The notes under the pieces were generated by a model. It was not told where the DNA came from, did no database searches, and saw nothing but the letters and a program-made list of their open reading frames with translations. The position numbers and the translations under genes were made by a program. From assembly GCF_030512175.1 (NCBI RefSeq), contig NZ_JAULBL010000002.1, positions 1,486,149 to 1,550,148 of the forward strand: a DNA stretch of 64,000 nt. Reading direction: 5' to 3'. This document shows, in pieces, positions 9,091-17,924 of this stretch (position 1 is the stretch's first letter; the number at the start of each line of letters is the position of its first letter). Origin of the DNA: Paeniglutamicibacter sulfureus (GTDB lineage Bacteria > Actinomycetota > Actinomycetes > Actinomycetales > Micrococcaceae).

Positions 9091-9996
9091 TCAGTGGTCG
9101 TAGGCGGTCAGGGAGCGTTTGCGGGGTGCGTTGGTTTTCCAGTTGTGCCAGATTCCTGCCGCGAGGGCCAGGAGCTTTGACGCGACGCGTGCGTAGAGAC
9201 CTTCGAGGGTTCTGGCGCCGTGGTGTTCGAGCCCCAGCTGGCCCTTGAGGCTGTCGAAGACGGACTCGATCCACTGGCGGATGCCGCCGAACTTCCCGAA
9301 CCTGGGCTTTTCGTCCTTGCGGTCCGGCCGCACCAGGTGGGCGCCGAGGTCCTCGGCGATGAACCGCTCGAAGTCCCTTCCGGCGAAGCCCTTGTCGGCA
9401 AGGATGACCTGCCTGTCGCGGACCAGATGGTGGTCGTGGCGCAGCAGGGCCTCGGTCACGTCGCGTTCCCCGAGTTTCGGGTTGGCCAGTCCCCAGATCA
9501 CCGGCATGCCCTCGGGGGTGCTGACCAGGTACAGGCGAAAGCCCCAGAACTAGCGCGAATGCGAGGCGCAGTACCCGTAGCCGGCGTGCCCGGAAAGGTC
9601 CGAGCGCTTGACTGTTTCGCGGCTGGTGCCGCACGGGACGGGGGTCGAATCCAGCAGGCGGAGGATCTCGTGCCAGGATTCGGTGTCTTTGGCCAGTGCG
9701 GTGATCACCGCACTGATCAGTGTTCCGGCGGCGCGCACGCGCTTGTTGTATCCCGATTGCTGCGGGATCCCGGGGAATAGCCCGCTCAGGTGGGTGCGCG
9801 CATAGCGGACCCATCGCGATTCGGAGGAGTGCCCGTGCAGCAGGTGCTGGGCCACGACCAGGCACAGCAGCTCGGCATCGCTCAAGATGGCCTTGCGGCC
9901 GGGTTTGCTCGTCCGGTCATATCCCAAATCCGGCAGGACACGATCGGTAAGTAAGACGTAGAGTGTGGTCAGGAGAGTGTTCAGTTTTGGGTTCAC
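9091..9996 (-). pseudogene. IS982-family transposase interrupted by an amber codon
   Basis: The gene reads as 148 codons from GTG 9996 to a TAG at 9552-9550, then continues in the same frame to the stop at 9091. Both halves match the IS982 transposase. LLDSTPVPCG carries the first catalytic Asp, ILADKGFAGRDFE the second, and WIESVFDSLKGQLGLEHHGARTL the Glu of the DDE triad; the end reads LTAYDH. In relatives the interrupted site reads SHSR(Y/F)FWG, so a single base change of a Tyr codon to TAG explains the break. The lesion separates the first Asp from the rest of the catalytic triad. The element is probably immobile unless amber is suppressed or transposase is supplied from elsewhere. Confidence 0.85.
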
Positions 9997-10028
9997 ATAC
10001 GAGACTTAGCACTCTCCGCCAGCGATTA

Positions 10029-10060
10029 ACAGGGTCCGGGAACAAGTTCCCGGACCCTGT
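10029..10060 (-). repeat. Perfect 15-bp inverted repeat inside the IS, upstream of the transposase
   Basis: Bases 10029-10043 and 10046-10060 are perfect reverse complements separated only by AA. The hairpin lies between the right end of the IS and the transposase start, so transcription arriving from ktrA would pass through it. Other IS elements use such a structure to hinder read-through expression of transposase. That role is inferred here. Confidence 0.6.
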
Positions 10061-10092
10061 CTCGTTCCAAGCGTCAATTAGGACTGACTCAT

Positions 10093-10096
10093 CTAG
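10093..10096. repeat. Target-site duplication CTAG (right copy)
   Basis: This is the second CTAG, directly outside the right inverted repeat. Bases 10093-10095 are also the stop codon of ktrA read on the minus strand. Confidence 0.55.
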
Positions 10097-10764
10097 GGCC
10101 TGGCGGCGAAGCGTTCGAGCAGATCCACATGCCCGGAGACGATCAGTACGTCGCGCCGGGTGACCTTGGTGTCGGGCTGGGCATAGGTAAAGTCCTCGCC
10201 GGGGGACTTCACGCCCACCACCGTGATCCCGTACTTGGAACGGACCTGGGACTCGGCCAGGGTGAAGCCCTGGGTCTCCTTGGGCGGGTACATCTTCACG
10301 ATGGCGAACCCGTCGTCGAATTCGATGAAGTCAAGCATGCGCCCGCCGACCAGGTGCGCGGCGCGCACCCCGGCATCTGCCTCCGGGTAGATCACGTGGT
10401 TGGCGCCGATGCGCGTGAGGATCTTGCCGTGCGAGGGCGTGATCGCCTTGACCCACAGGTGCTCGATGCCCAGGTCCACCAGGTTCACGGTGATCAGCAC
10501 CGAGGATTCGATGGAGGTTCCGACCCCGACCACCGCCGAGGTGAAGTCCTGGGCGCCGAGCTGGCGCAGCGCATCGATGTTGGTGGCGTCGGCCTCCACC
10601 ACGTGGGTCAGCACCGATGCCCACTTTTGGACCAGTTCCTGGTTGCGCTCGATGGCCAGCACCTCGCGGCCCTGCTTCACCAGTTGCTCGGCCACGGAGG
10701 CGCCGAAGCGGCCCAGGCCGATGACCAGCACCGCGGCGTTGTGGTCGGTGTTCTTGTCAGCCAA
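10093..10764 (-). CDS. ktrA: Potassium uptake regulatory subunit, RCK/TrkA type
   Basis: 223 residues. It has an N-terminal RCK domain with Rossmann motif VLVIGLGRFGASVAEQLV (about residues 11-28), ending with the acidic residue of AIERN that binds the nucleotide ribose, and a C-terminal RCK_C domain (about 140-220). A single RCK unit of this size is the KtrA form, a cytoplasmic ring gating a KtrB pore in response to ATP/ADP or NAD(H). The start is TTG 10764, preceded by GAGAGG. It overlaps the ktrB stop by 8 bases, so translation is probably coupled. Its stop codon lies in the CTAG duplication of the adjoining IS; the protein itself appears intact. Confidence 0.92.
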   Translation of the reverse strand: MADKNTDHNAAVLVIGLGRFGASVAEQLVKQGREVLAIERNQELVQKWASVLTHVVEADATNIDALRQLGAQDFTSAVVGVGTSIESSVLITVNLVDLGIEHLWVKAITPSHGKILTRIGANHVIYPEADAGVRAAHLVGGRMLDFIEFDDGFAIVKMYPPKETQGFTLAESQVRSKYGITVVGVKSPGEDFTYAQPDTKVTRRDVLIVSGHVDLLERFAARP

Positions 10765-12196
10765 TGATCGGCCTCTCTTCGGGGAAGTGGTAGAGCTGGT
10801 TGCGTTGGCGCAAGGTCAATGCCGCGGCAAGGGTAATCGTACCGATTCGGCCGGCAAACATCAGTGCGGAGAGCACGTACTTGCCCGCCGGCGGCAATTC
10901 GCCCGACAGGTTGGTGCTCAACCCCACGGTGGCGAAGGCGGAAATCGACTCGAACAGCGCACGGGAGAGCGAGGTGCCGCTGATCACCAGCAGTGCGGCC
11001 GTGGCCAGCATCACCAGGGTGGCTCCCAGGACGATGACCGAGATGGCCACCCGCATGGTGCCCTCGGGGATGCGGCGGCCGAAGGCGCGCACATCGGTGT
11101 CGCCGCGGGCCTCGGCGAAGATCGCCAGGAACATCACCGCGATGGTGGTGACCTTGATGCCTCCGGCCGTGGAGGCCGAGCCGCCGCCGGCGAACATCAG
11201 CGCGTTGGAGAGCAGCATTGTCACCTGGTTCATCTCGCCCTGCTCCACCAGGTTGAAGCCGCCCGAGCGGGTCATCACCGAGGCGAAGACCGAGTGGATG
11301 ACCTTGTCCGAGTTGTTCATGGTGCCGATGGTTTCGGGGTTGGACCACTCCGCCACCGCCCACAGCAGCGCGCCCGCCACCAGCAGGATGGCGGTGACCA
11401 GCAACGTGAGCTTGGCGTGCAGCGTCCACTTCTTGGTGTTGAAGCGCTGCGCCAGCAACACCATCAGCACCGGGAACCCCAGCGAGCCCAGGAACACCCC
11501 GAGCATCAGCGGCACCAGGATCCACAGGTCGGTCTCGTAGGGGACCAGCCCGTCGGAGTGCGGGGTGAACCCGGCGTTGTTGAAGGAGGAGATCGAGTAG
11601 AAGATGCCGTGCCAGATGGCCTCGTTGACCGGTTCGCCCAGGATCAGGAAGCGCGGGATGAGCATCAGCGCCAGGGCCACCTCGATCGCCACCGAGGTGG
11701 TGATCACGATGCGCAGCAGCGAACCCACCTCGCCCAGGGTGGAGGCGGCCGAGGTGTTCATGGAGCTTTGCGCCAGGAGCTTGCCGCGCACGCCCAGGCG
11801 CTTGGACACCGCCAGCGAGAGCAGCGATGCCAGCGTCAGGATGCCCAGTCCGCCGACGAACACCGCGATGATCATCACCAGTTGCCCGAAGAAGGACCAG
11901 TGGGTGGCGGTGGAGACAACCGTCAGGCCCGTGACGCACACCGCGGAGACGGCGGTGAACAGCGCGTCGTAAAAGGCCGTGGGTTCGCCGCTGGCCGATG
12001 ACACCGGAAGCGCCAGCACGGACGTGAACAAGGAGATCACCAGGGCGAAGGTGACCAGCGCCAGACGCGCGGGGGAGCGGACGGTGAAGTCGGAGGCGAT
12101 CCGGCGCCACAGTCCCAGGCGTGTGCGCCATCGGGCCGGGGCGCCGCTATCGGTGCCCGGCCGTCGCACAGACTCTGCAGAGGGGGACGATCCCAT
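10757..12196 (-). CDS. ktrB: Potassium transporter pore subunit, TrkH/KtrB family
   Basis: 479 residues, an integral membrane K+ translocating subunit. The four pore-loop repeats typical of TrkH/KtrB are visible, each with a selectivity-filter Gly: VCVTG (residues 86-90), SFNNAGFT, TRSGGF and ATVGLS. GGGSASTAGGIKVTT is the loop near the third membrane-pore-membrane repeat. About ten hydrophobic segments fit the family. ATG 12196 starts a roughly 35-residue polar N-terminal tail; no good Shine-Dalgarno precedes it, so the start is moderately certain. It is transcribed with ktrA and is divergent from acuC across 210 bases. Confidence 0.92.
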   Translation of the reverse strand: MGSSPSAESVRRPGTDSGAPARWRTRLGLWRRIASDFTVRSPARLALVTFALVISLFTSVLALPVSSASGEPTAFYDALFTAVSAVCVTGLTVVSTATHWSFFGQLVMIIAVFVGGLGILTLASLLSLAVSKRLGVRGKLLAQSSMNTSAASTLGEVGSLLRIVITTSVAIEVALALMLIPRFLILGEPVNEAIWHGIFYSISSFNNAGFTPHSDGLVPYETDLWILVPLMLGVFLGSLGFPVLMVLLAQRFNTKKWTLHAKLTLLVTAILLVAGALLWAVAEWSNPETIGTMNNSDKVIHSVFASVMTRSGGFNLVEQGEMNQVTMLLSNALMFAGGGSASTAGGIKVTTIAVMFLAIFAEARGDTDVRAFGRRIPEGTMRVAISVIVLGATLVMLATAALLVISGTSLSRALFESISAFATVGLSTNLSGELPPAGKYVLSALMFAGRIGTITLAAALTLRQRNQLYHFPEERPIIG

Positions 12197-12394
12197 GTTT
12201 TTGCTCGGCTCCAAGACGTGGAAAAGTTCGGTGCGGAAGCCCTGCCCCGCAAGCTCCCACAATAAACCATGCCACCTCGGGATTCGCCGGTGGCCCGCCG
12301 ACGCGCGGCCGTGCGGGCATGCGTTGCCGGTTTCCGCGGGCGTTGGCCCGGGCCGCCGGTGGTGTCTTGGCACACAGTGTAGGTGCCGATCGCG

Positions 12395-12400
12395 TAGCCT
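12395..12400 (+). promoter_or_regulatory. -10 element of acuC, leaderless
   Basis: TAGCCT ends 6 bases before the GTG start at 12407. No Shine-Dalgarno is present. Confidence 0.45.
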
Positions 12401-12406
12401 GAAGGG

Positions 12407-13609
12407 GTGTTTGCCGTAAATGAGCCCCTGCCCACGACCCAGGTGATCTGGAGCGAGCAGATGATGGAGTACCGCTTCAGCGAGACCCATCCGATGCATC
12501 CGATCCGGCTGGAGCTTACCGCCCGCCTCTGCAAGGACCTGGCCCTTTTTGAGCGTGCCAATCTCACCCTGGCAGCCCCGCCGGTGGCCACCGACGCGGA
12601 GCTGGCCGCAGTCCATGATCCCCGGTACATCGCCGCCGTCCGGGAAGTCAGTGCCAACCCCGATATCCCCGATGAGGCGCGCGGCCTGGGCACCGAGGAC
12701 AACCCCGCCTATGCAGGGATGCACGAGGCCAGCGCACGGCTGGCCGGAGGATCCCTGCTGGCCGCCGATGCCATTCTGGGCGAGCGCGCCCTGCACGTGG
12801 TCAACTTCGGCGGGGGCATGCACCATGCCTCCGCATCCAAGGCCAGCGGCTTCTGCATCTACAACGACGCGGCCCTGGCGATCCGGCGATTGCTGGACGG
12901 GGGAGTGAAGAAGGTCCTGTACATCGACGTGGACGCGCACCACGGCGACGGGACCGAGTCGATCTTCTGGGACGACCCGCGGGTGATGACCATCTCCATC
13001 CACGAAACGGGTATGTCGCTGTTCCCCGGCACCGGATTCGCCAACGAGATCGGCGGGCCCAACGCGCTGGGCACCGCGGTGAACATCGCGGTGCCCCCGC
13101 GCACGGGGGACGCCGCCTGGCTGCGGGCCTTCCACGCTGTGGTTCCGCAGCTGGCGGAGGCCTTCGAACCGGAGGTGATCGTCTCCCAGCACGGTTGCGA
13201 CGGGCACCGGGACGACGACCTGTCCAACCTGCGGCTGACCGTCGATGCACAGCGCCAGAATGCGCTGGACATCGCCGAGCTGGCGCGCAGGCTCTGCGGC
13301 GGCCGGTGGATCGCCACCGGCGGGGGCGGCTACAACACCGCCTCGGTGGTGCCGCGCACGTGGAGCCATCTGGTGGCAGTGGCCTCGGGCAAGCCGGTCC
13401 CGCTGGCGACTCCCGTTCCCCGCAGCTGGCGCGACTACGTGCTCGAGCGCTACGGCATCCGCACCCCCGAGTCCATGGGCGACAACGCAGAATTGTGGTG
13501 GCGCAGCTGGGAGGTCGGCTACGACCCGGCGGACCCGGTGGACCGCACGGTCATGGCCACCCGCAAGGAAATATTCCCCCTATTCGGACTCGATCCCTGG
13601 TTCGACTAG
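12407..13609 (+). CDS. acuC: AcuC-type acetoin utilisation / histone deacetylase-like protein
   Basis: 400 residues of the arginase/deacetylase fold. The active-site pair is H139-H140 in GGGMHHASASKASGFCIYND. The zinc-binding segment IDVDAHHGDG gives D176 and H178, and the third Asp ligand and substrate loop fall in VIVSQHGCDGHRDDDLSNL. GGGGYN near residue 305 is the conserved Gly-rich loop with the transition-state Tyr. In Bacillus AcuC deacetylates acetyl-CoA synthetase; a similar protein-deacetylase role is inferred here, since no acs gene is in the window. GTG 12407 follows a -10 hexamer by 6 bases, suggesting a leaderless mRNA. Confidence 0.9.
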   Translation: MFAVNEPLPTTQVIWSEQMMEYRFSETHPMHPIRLELTARLCKDLALFERANLTLAAPPVATDAELAAVHDPRYIAAVREVSANPDIPDEARGLGTEDNPAYAGMHEASARLAGGSLLAADAILGERALHVVNFGGGMHHASASKASGFCIYNDAALAIRRLLDGGVKKVLYIDVDAHHGDGTESIFWDDPRVMTISIHETGMSLFPGTGFANEIGGPNALGTAVNIAVPPRTGDAAWLRAFHAVVPQLAEAFEPEVIVSQHGCDGHRDDDLSNLRLTVDAQRQNALDIAELARRLCGGRWIATGGGGYNTASVVPRTWSHLVAVASGKPVPLATPVPRSWRDYVLERYGIRTPESMGDNAELWWRSWEVGYDPADPVDRTVMATRKEIFPLFGLDPWFD

Positions 13610-13642
13610 CCGGGCAAAGATGCCAATGCGCGTATATGCGGA

Positions 13643-13648
13643 TAGGGT
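13643..13648 (+). promoter_or_regulatory. -10 element of the ArsR gene, leaderless
   Basis: TAGGGT ends 6 bases before the GTG start at 13655, again without a Shine-Dalgarno. Confidence 0.4.
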
Positions 13649-13654
13649 TATGCG

Positions 13655-14107
13655 GTGGCTCATGATGATATCTTTTCCGCCCTGGCCGACCCCACCCGAC
13701 GCAGGTTGCTCGACTCCCTGCGTGAGGAGCCGTGTTCGGTCGGTTCCCTGGTCGAGGCGCTGGGCGTTTCCCAGCCGACCGTTTCCAAGCACCTCAAGGT
13801 CCTGCGCGAGGCCGGCATGGTCTCCATGCGCGCCGACGGACAGCGCCGTTACTATGCCCTGGAATCCGCAACGTTCCTGAACCTGCAGACCTGGGTGCAC
13901 GGCTTCGTTCCCCCGGCCCCGGCATTCGACCTGGTCGCGGAACCGTACGCCGATCCGCAGTTGGCATCGCATGAGGGGACCAGCCAGGCCACGGTGGCCG
14001 CCGCGCAACTGGGCCGCACCGTGGGTCGCGGACTGGAACAGGTGACCGGCCGCGCCCATGACTTCCTGGATCGCCTGCCCAAGCCGAAATTCGGCAGGAA
14101 ACGGTAG
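13655..14107 (+). CDS. ArsR family transcriptional regulator
   Basis: 150 residues. The winged helix occupies residues 3-80: IFSALADPTRRRLLDSL, the helix-turn-helix GVSQPTVSKHLKVLREAGMV, and wing RADGQRRYYAL. This is the SdpR/metal-independent ArsR branch, with no CxC metal-sensing motif in the recognition region. The C-terminal 60 residues are less conserved, Ala/Gly-rich and end basic (KPKFGRKR). GTG 13655 was chosen because a -10 hexamer lies 6 bases upstream. The gene is 45 bases after acuC in the same direction but appears to have its own promoter. Its targets are unknown. Confidence 0.85.
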   Translation: MAHDDIFSALADPTRRRLLDSLREEPCSVGSLVEALGVSQPTVSKHLKVLREAGMVSMRADGQRRYYALESATFLNLQTWVHGFVPPAPAFDLVAEPYADPQLASHEGTSQATVAAAQLGRTVGRGLEQVTGRAHDFLDRLPKPKFGRKR

Positions 14108-14307
14108 CCGTACCCAGGCGTTCCACCCGCAGAAAGTGCGGCGCAAAAGCATACACGGCAGCACAAAAAGATTACGCGTCCGTGCCCGATTGATGACGCC
14201 CGGTTGGGTCGGCGGTGCCCGGCCGTGACATTCTCGACGTCTGGGGCAGTGTCGCCAGACATGGCGGCAGCGTGCCCTCGTGCCTGCCCCAAGTGATGAG
14301 GAGATAA

Positions 14308-15654
<1,347 letters not shown>

Positions 15655-15687
15655 GCAGACAGGCCTCCAGCCGAATTACGCCTCAAG

Positions 15688-15743
15688 AGGGCGGGCAGGG
15701 ACAGACGGGAACAATTATGGACCCGCCTGGCCCGGCCCGCCCT
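15688..15743 (+). terminator. gdhA terminator
   Basis: AGGGCGGGC at 15688-15696 pairs with GCCCGCCCT at 15735-15743, followed by TTTG. It begins 33 bases after the gdhA stop. Confidence 0.6.
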
Positions 15744-15790
15744 TTGCCGTGCTTCATGACGTACTGTGTCGCCCGGGAGTGGAAACACAT

Positions 15791-15819
15791 TTGTGATTCG
15801 CGTGGCGCGGCTGTAGATT
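15791..15819 (+). promoter_or_regulatory. Promoter of the aromatic leader region
   Basis: TTGTGA at 15791-15796 and TAGATT at 15814-15819 are separated by exactly 17 bases. The -10 ends 7 bases before the leader-peptide ATG at 15827, so the leader ORF would be translated from the first base of the mRNA. Confidence 0.7.
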
Positions 15820-15826
15820 CTCAACC

Positions 15827-15886
15827 ATGACTAATCGTTGGTATGCGTATTTTGTGTCGGCTCTGGAGGGGCCTAAGACGCGATAA
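15827..15886 (+). CDS. Aromatic-rich leader peptide of an attenuator
   Basis: A 19-residue ORF reads MTNRWYAYFVSALEGPKTR. Trp5, Tyr6, Tyr8 and Phe9 are clustered, as expected for a ribosome-stalling leader that senses aromatic aminoacyl-tRNA. It is preceded by a canonical promoter and not by a Shine-Dalgarno, so it is probably leaderless. It overlaps the first arms of two hairpins and lies about 170 bases upstream of DAHP synthase, the entry enzyme of aromatic amino acid synthesis. An aromatic attenuator upstream of a DAHP synthase gene has been described in Corynebacterium glutamicum, which supports the reading. Confidence 0.8.
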   Translation: MTNRWYAYFVSALEGPKTR

Positions 15887-15943
15887 TTTCGCATACCCAC
15901 CTTCAGAGCCGACAAGGGCCGCAAGCTATGCTTGCCGGCCCTT
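15840..15943 (+). promoter_or_regulatory. Transcription attenuator of the DAHP synthase gene
   Basis: Three stems are visible. GGTATGCG (15840-15847, over the Trp-Tyr codons) pairs perfectly with CGCATACC (15890-15897). A 15-bp stem with one G-U pair joins 15855-15869 to 15900-15914. A terminator-like hairpin joins 15914-15926 to 15930-15943 with one bulge, followed by CGCTATTT. The first two stems cross, so they should exclude one another, and the second abuts the terminator. Stalling at Trp/Tyr/Phe codons would melt the first stem and change which of the others forms. The exact switch order is inference. Confidence 0.7.
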
Positions 15944-15982
15944 CGCTATTTCCAAGATAGCGGCCCTGGAGGAATACGCATC

Positions 15983-16012
15983 GTGATCGCCGGGGCCGCA
16001 TTGAAACCATGA
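15983..16012 (+). other. Mini-ORF with strong ribosome binding site before aroG
   Basis: GGAGGA at 15968-15973 is 9 bases upstream of GTG 15983, which opens a 9-codon ORF ending in TGA at 16010-16012. That TGA overlaps ATG 16009 as ATGA, and 16009 is in frame with aroG. Translation of the mini-ORF could therefore couple to an upstream aroG start. Whether it is translated is unknown. Confidence 0.35.
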
Positions 16013-16059
16013 GGCCCCCCACTGCACGGCGCGGGGCCGAAACCGAAAGGCCCCAAACC

Positions 16060-17166
16060 ATGAGTACCGCCATCGCCGCCGAGACACAGGCCCGCGTCAA
16101 CACCAATGAACGGGTGCTGGCAATCACCGAGCTGACCACCCCCGCGGAACTGACTGCCGAATTGCCAGTGGGCGATGCCCAGGGCTACCGGATCATGCGG
16201 GCCCGCCAGGAAGTCCGTGCCGTGCTCTCCGGGCTTGACGAACGTCTGCTGGTCATCGTGGGCCCTTGCTCTATCCACGACCCTGCAGCCGGGCTGGAAT
16301 ACGCCACCAGGCTCGCCGCGGCCGCGAAGCAGCACGAGGGTGAACTGCTCGTGGTCATGCGCAGCTACTTCGAGAAGCCACGCACCACCGTGGGCTGGAA
16401 GGGCCTGGTCAACGATCCGCACCTGGACGGCAGCCATGACATGTCCGCCGGGCTGCGAGCCGCACGCGAATTCATGTTGGCGGCCAGCAACCTGGGCCTG
16501 CCACTGGCCACCGAATTCCTCGAGCCGCTCAGCGCCCAGTATCTCTCGGACCTGGTCAGCTGGGGCGCCATCGGGGCGCGCACCACCGAAAGCCAGACGC
16601 ACCGGCAGCTGGTATCCGGGCTATCCATGCCCGTTGGATTCAAAAACGGGACCGACGGCTCGGTGCAGGTGGCGATCGATGCCTGCCAAGCGGCTTCCGC
16701 ACCACAGTCCTTCCTGGGCATTAGCGAGGATGGTCGTACGGCAGTAGTCAGGACCGCAGGAAACGACGACGCCCACCTGATCCTGCGTGGCGGCACCGAC
16801 GGACCGAACTTCGCGGCCGAGCCTGTTGGCGCGGCATCGGCCGCCATGGGCAACGCCGGCATGAACCCGCGGGTGATCGTCGATGCCTCACATGCGAACT
16901 CGGGCAAGTCCCACGTGCGCCAGCGGGAGGTCATCGCCGAGCTGGCCGCCCGCATAGCGGACGGGGACCAAATGATTGCCGGAATCATGGCTGAAAGTTT
17001 CTTGGTGGCCGGTGCGCAGAAACATGACCCTGATGCCGTCGCGCAAGGATCCGACGTCCTGGCGGGGTTGACCTACGGGCAGTCCGTCACCGACGCGTGC
17101 ATGGACTGGGACACGAGTGCCGAAATGCTAGCGACCCTGGCCGAAGCGGTACGGACCGCGCGCTAA
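16060..17166 (+). CDS. aroG: 3-deoxy-7-phosphoheptulonate (DAHP) synthase, type I
   Basis: 368 residues. It condenses phosphoenolpyruvate and erythrose 4-phosphate, the first shikimate pathway step. The class I-alpha signatures are present: VIVGPCSIHDP (about 66-76, metal-binding Cys), the YFEKPRTTVGWKGL PEP-binding loop, GARTTESQTHRQLVSGLSMPVGFKNGTDG, and VIVDASHANSGK with the metal-binding His. ATG 16060 follows GAAAGG at 16045-16050 and matches the expected N-terminus. An in-frame ATG at 16009 could add 17 residues through the overlapping mini-ORF. Expression is probably controlled by the upstream attenuator. Confidence 0.95.
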   Translation: MSTAIAAETQARVNTNERVLAITELTTPAELTAELPVGDAQGYRIMRARQEVRAVLSGLDERLLVIVGPCSIHDPAAGLEYATRLAAAAKQHEGELLVVMRSYFEKPRTTVGWKGLVNDPHLDGSHDMSAGLRAAREFMLAASNLGLPLATEFLEPLSAQYLSDLVSWGAIGARTTESQTHRQLVSGLSMPVGFKNGTDGSVQVAIDACQAASAPQSFLGISEDGRTAVVRTAGNDDAHLILRGGTDGPNFAAEPVGAASAAMGNAGMNPRVIVDASHANSGKSHVRQREVIAELAARIADGDQMIAGIMAESFLVAGAQKHDPDAVAQGSDVLAGLTYGQSVTDACMDWDTSAEMLATLAEAVRTAR

Positions 17167-17357
17167 GCCCCCCAACCGTGTGTCGGCGGCGAGATATGGC
17201 AGCCCACGACGCCGGCTTTCGTTCACATTGGCCCCACGAGCCACTAAAGTGAATCACAAGGGCATAGGGTATCTTGAGGTGTTGGTGCGGACCGGGTACG
17301 TTCCTCGGTCAGCGCCACGGCACGATTGCTATGTGAAATTGTCAGGAGAAACAGGGA

Positions 17358-17570
17358 ATGGTCGAATCGCAAAACTTTGCCAGCGCGCGTTTCATGACGG
17401 TCGCCGAGGTCGCCGATGTGATGCGTGTGTCAAAGATGACGGTTTACCGACTCGTCCATTCCGGCGAATTGCCGGCCGTGAGGTTCGGCCGCTCCTACCG
17501 TGTACCCGAAAACGCCGTACAGGAGTACTTGCGGGCTGCCGGGTTCGGGCGCGACTTCAACACCGGCTAA
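17358..17570 (+). CDS. BldC-like excisionase-family DNA-binding protein
   Basis: 70 residues, a single MerR-like winged helix-turn-helix: FMTVAEVADVMRVSKMTVYRLVHSGELPAVRFGRSYRVPENAVQEYL spans residues 12-58. The compact size and the sequence match the BldC-type regulators of actinobacteria, which bind DNA cooperatively without an effector domain. ATG 17358 was chosen because AGGAGA at 17344-17349 lies 8 bases upstream. It directly precedes the bS22 gene, a pairing I recall as common in actinobacterial genomes. Its targets here are unknown. Confidence 0.85.
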   Translation: MVESQNFASARFMTVAEVADVMRVSKMTVYRLVHSGELPAVRFGRSYRVPENAVQEYLRAAGFGRDFNTG

Positions 17571-17714
17571 CGCCGCCGATTTTCACGAGTGGTCAGAATC
17601 TGCTCTAGAAGCAGGTAATCTGTTAAGGAACGTTTAACGTCCAGTTGGCTATTCTGGTGCTTTGGTGCCGAAGAAATAGTAGTCGGCAATCGAATCAGTT
17701 TGTGAGGAACCATT

Positions 17715-17813
17715 ATGGGCTCTGTTATTAAGAAGCGCCGCAAGCGTATGGCCAAGAAGAAGCACCGTAAATTGCTTCGTAAGACCCGCCACCAGCGTCG
17801 TAATAAGAAGTAA
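17715..17813 (+). CDS. Small ribosomal subunit protein bS22 (AURKAIP1/COX24 domain)
   Basis: 32 residues beginning MGSVIKKRRKRMAKKKHRK and ending RRNKK, over half Lys, Arg or His. This is the actinobacterial 30S protein bS22, found in mycobacterial ribosome structures near the decoding centre, and it belongs to the AURKAIP1/COX24 domain family. ATG 17715 is preceded by GAGGAA at 17704-17709 in a short, well-spaced leader. Two hairpins follow, the second a strong terminator. The gene is intact despite its size and lies in its usual context after a BldC-like gene. Confidence 0.93.
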   Translation: MGSVIKKRRKRMAKKKHRKLLRKTRHQRRNKK

Positions 17814-17820
17814 ATACCAG

Positions 17821-17838
17821 TTCCGGGCTTGCCCGGAA
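17821..17838 (+). repeat. Short perfect hairpin after bS22
   Basis: TTCCGGGC and GCCCGGAA flank a TT loop. It lies 7 bases after the bS22 stop and before the main terminator, and could protect the mRNA 3' end. Confidence 0.5.
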
Positions 17839-17848
17839 TTGAGTATGT

Positions 17849-17887
17849 AAAAAGGTGCGTTTCCCGCAATGGGGAACGCACCTTTTT
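17849..17887. terminator. Bidirectional terminator between bS22 and the HAD gene
   Basis: AAAAAGGTGCGTT (17849-17861) pairs with AACGCACCTTTTT (17875-17887); the adjoining TCCC and GGGG extend the stem. A-run and T-run flank it, so it can serve both convergent genes. Confidence 0.85.
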
Positions 17888-17924
17888 GCATGTTTGCGGC
17901 GGGCGTGCCGGACGTTGCCCGGAG

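Larger units (their letters stand above)
9071..10092 (-). mobile_element. IS982-family insertion sequence, 1022 bp
   Basis: The left end begins ATGATTAAGTCCTAAT at 9071. The right end, read inward from 10092, begins ATGAGTCAGTCCTAAT, so 14 of 16 bases match as terminal inverted repeats. The element is flanked on both sides by CTAG (9067-9070 and 10093-10096), a likely 4-bp target duplication. Removing it and one CTAG restores a simple convergent proC-ktrA junction. The right CTAG includes the ktrA stop codon, which survives the insertion. The encoded transposase is of IS982 type and interrupted by one stop codon. Its length matches the roughly 1-kb size of this family. Confidence 0.85.

Noticed and set aside
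9550-9552. Programmed read-through or frameshift in the IS982 transposase
   Set aside because: Both halves are in the same frame and the only lesion is TAG at a Tyr/Phe position. IS982 elements usually encode one uninterrupted ORF, so a nonsense mutation is simpler.
17200-17345. Rex operator near the BldC-like gene (TATGTGAAATTGTCA)
   Set aside because: Only one half-site resembles TTGTGAA-N4-TTCACAA; the other half is absent.
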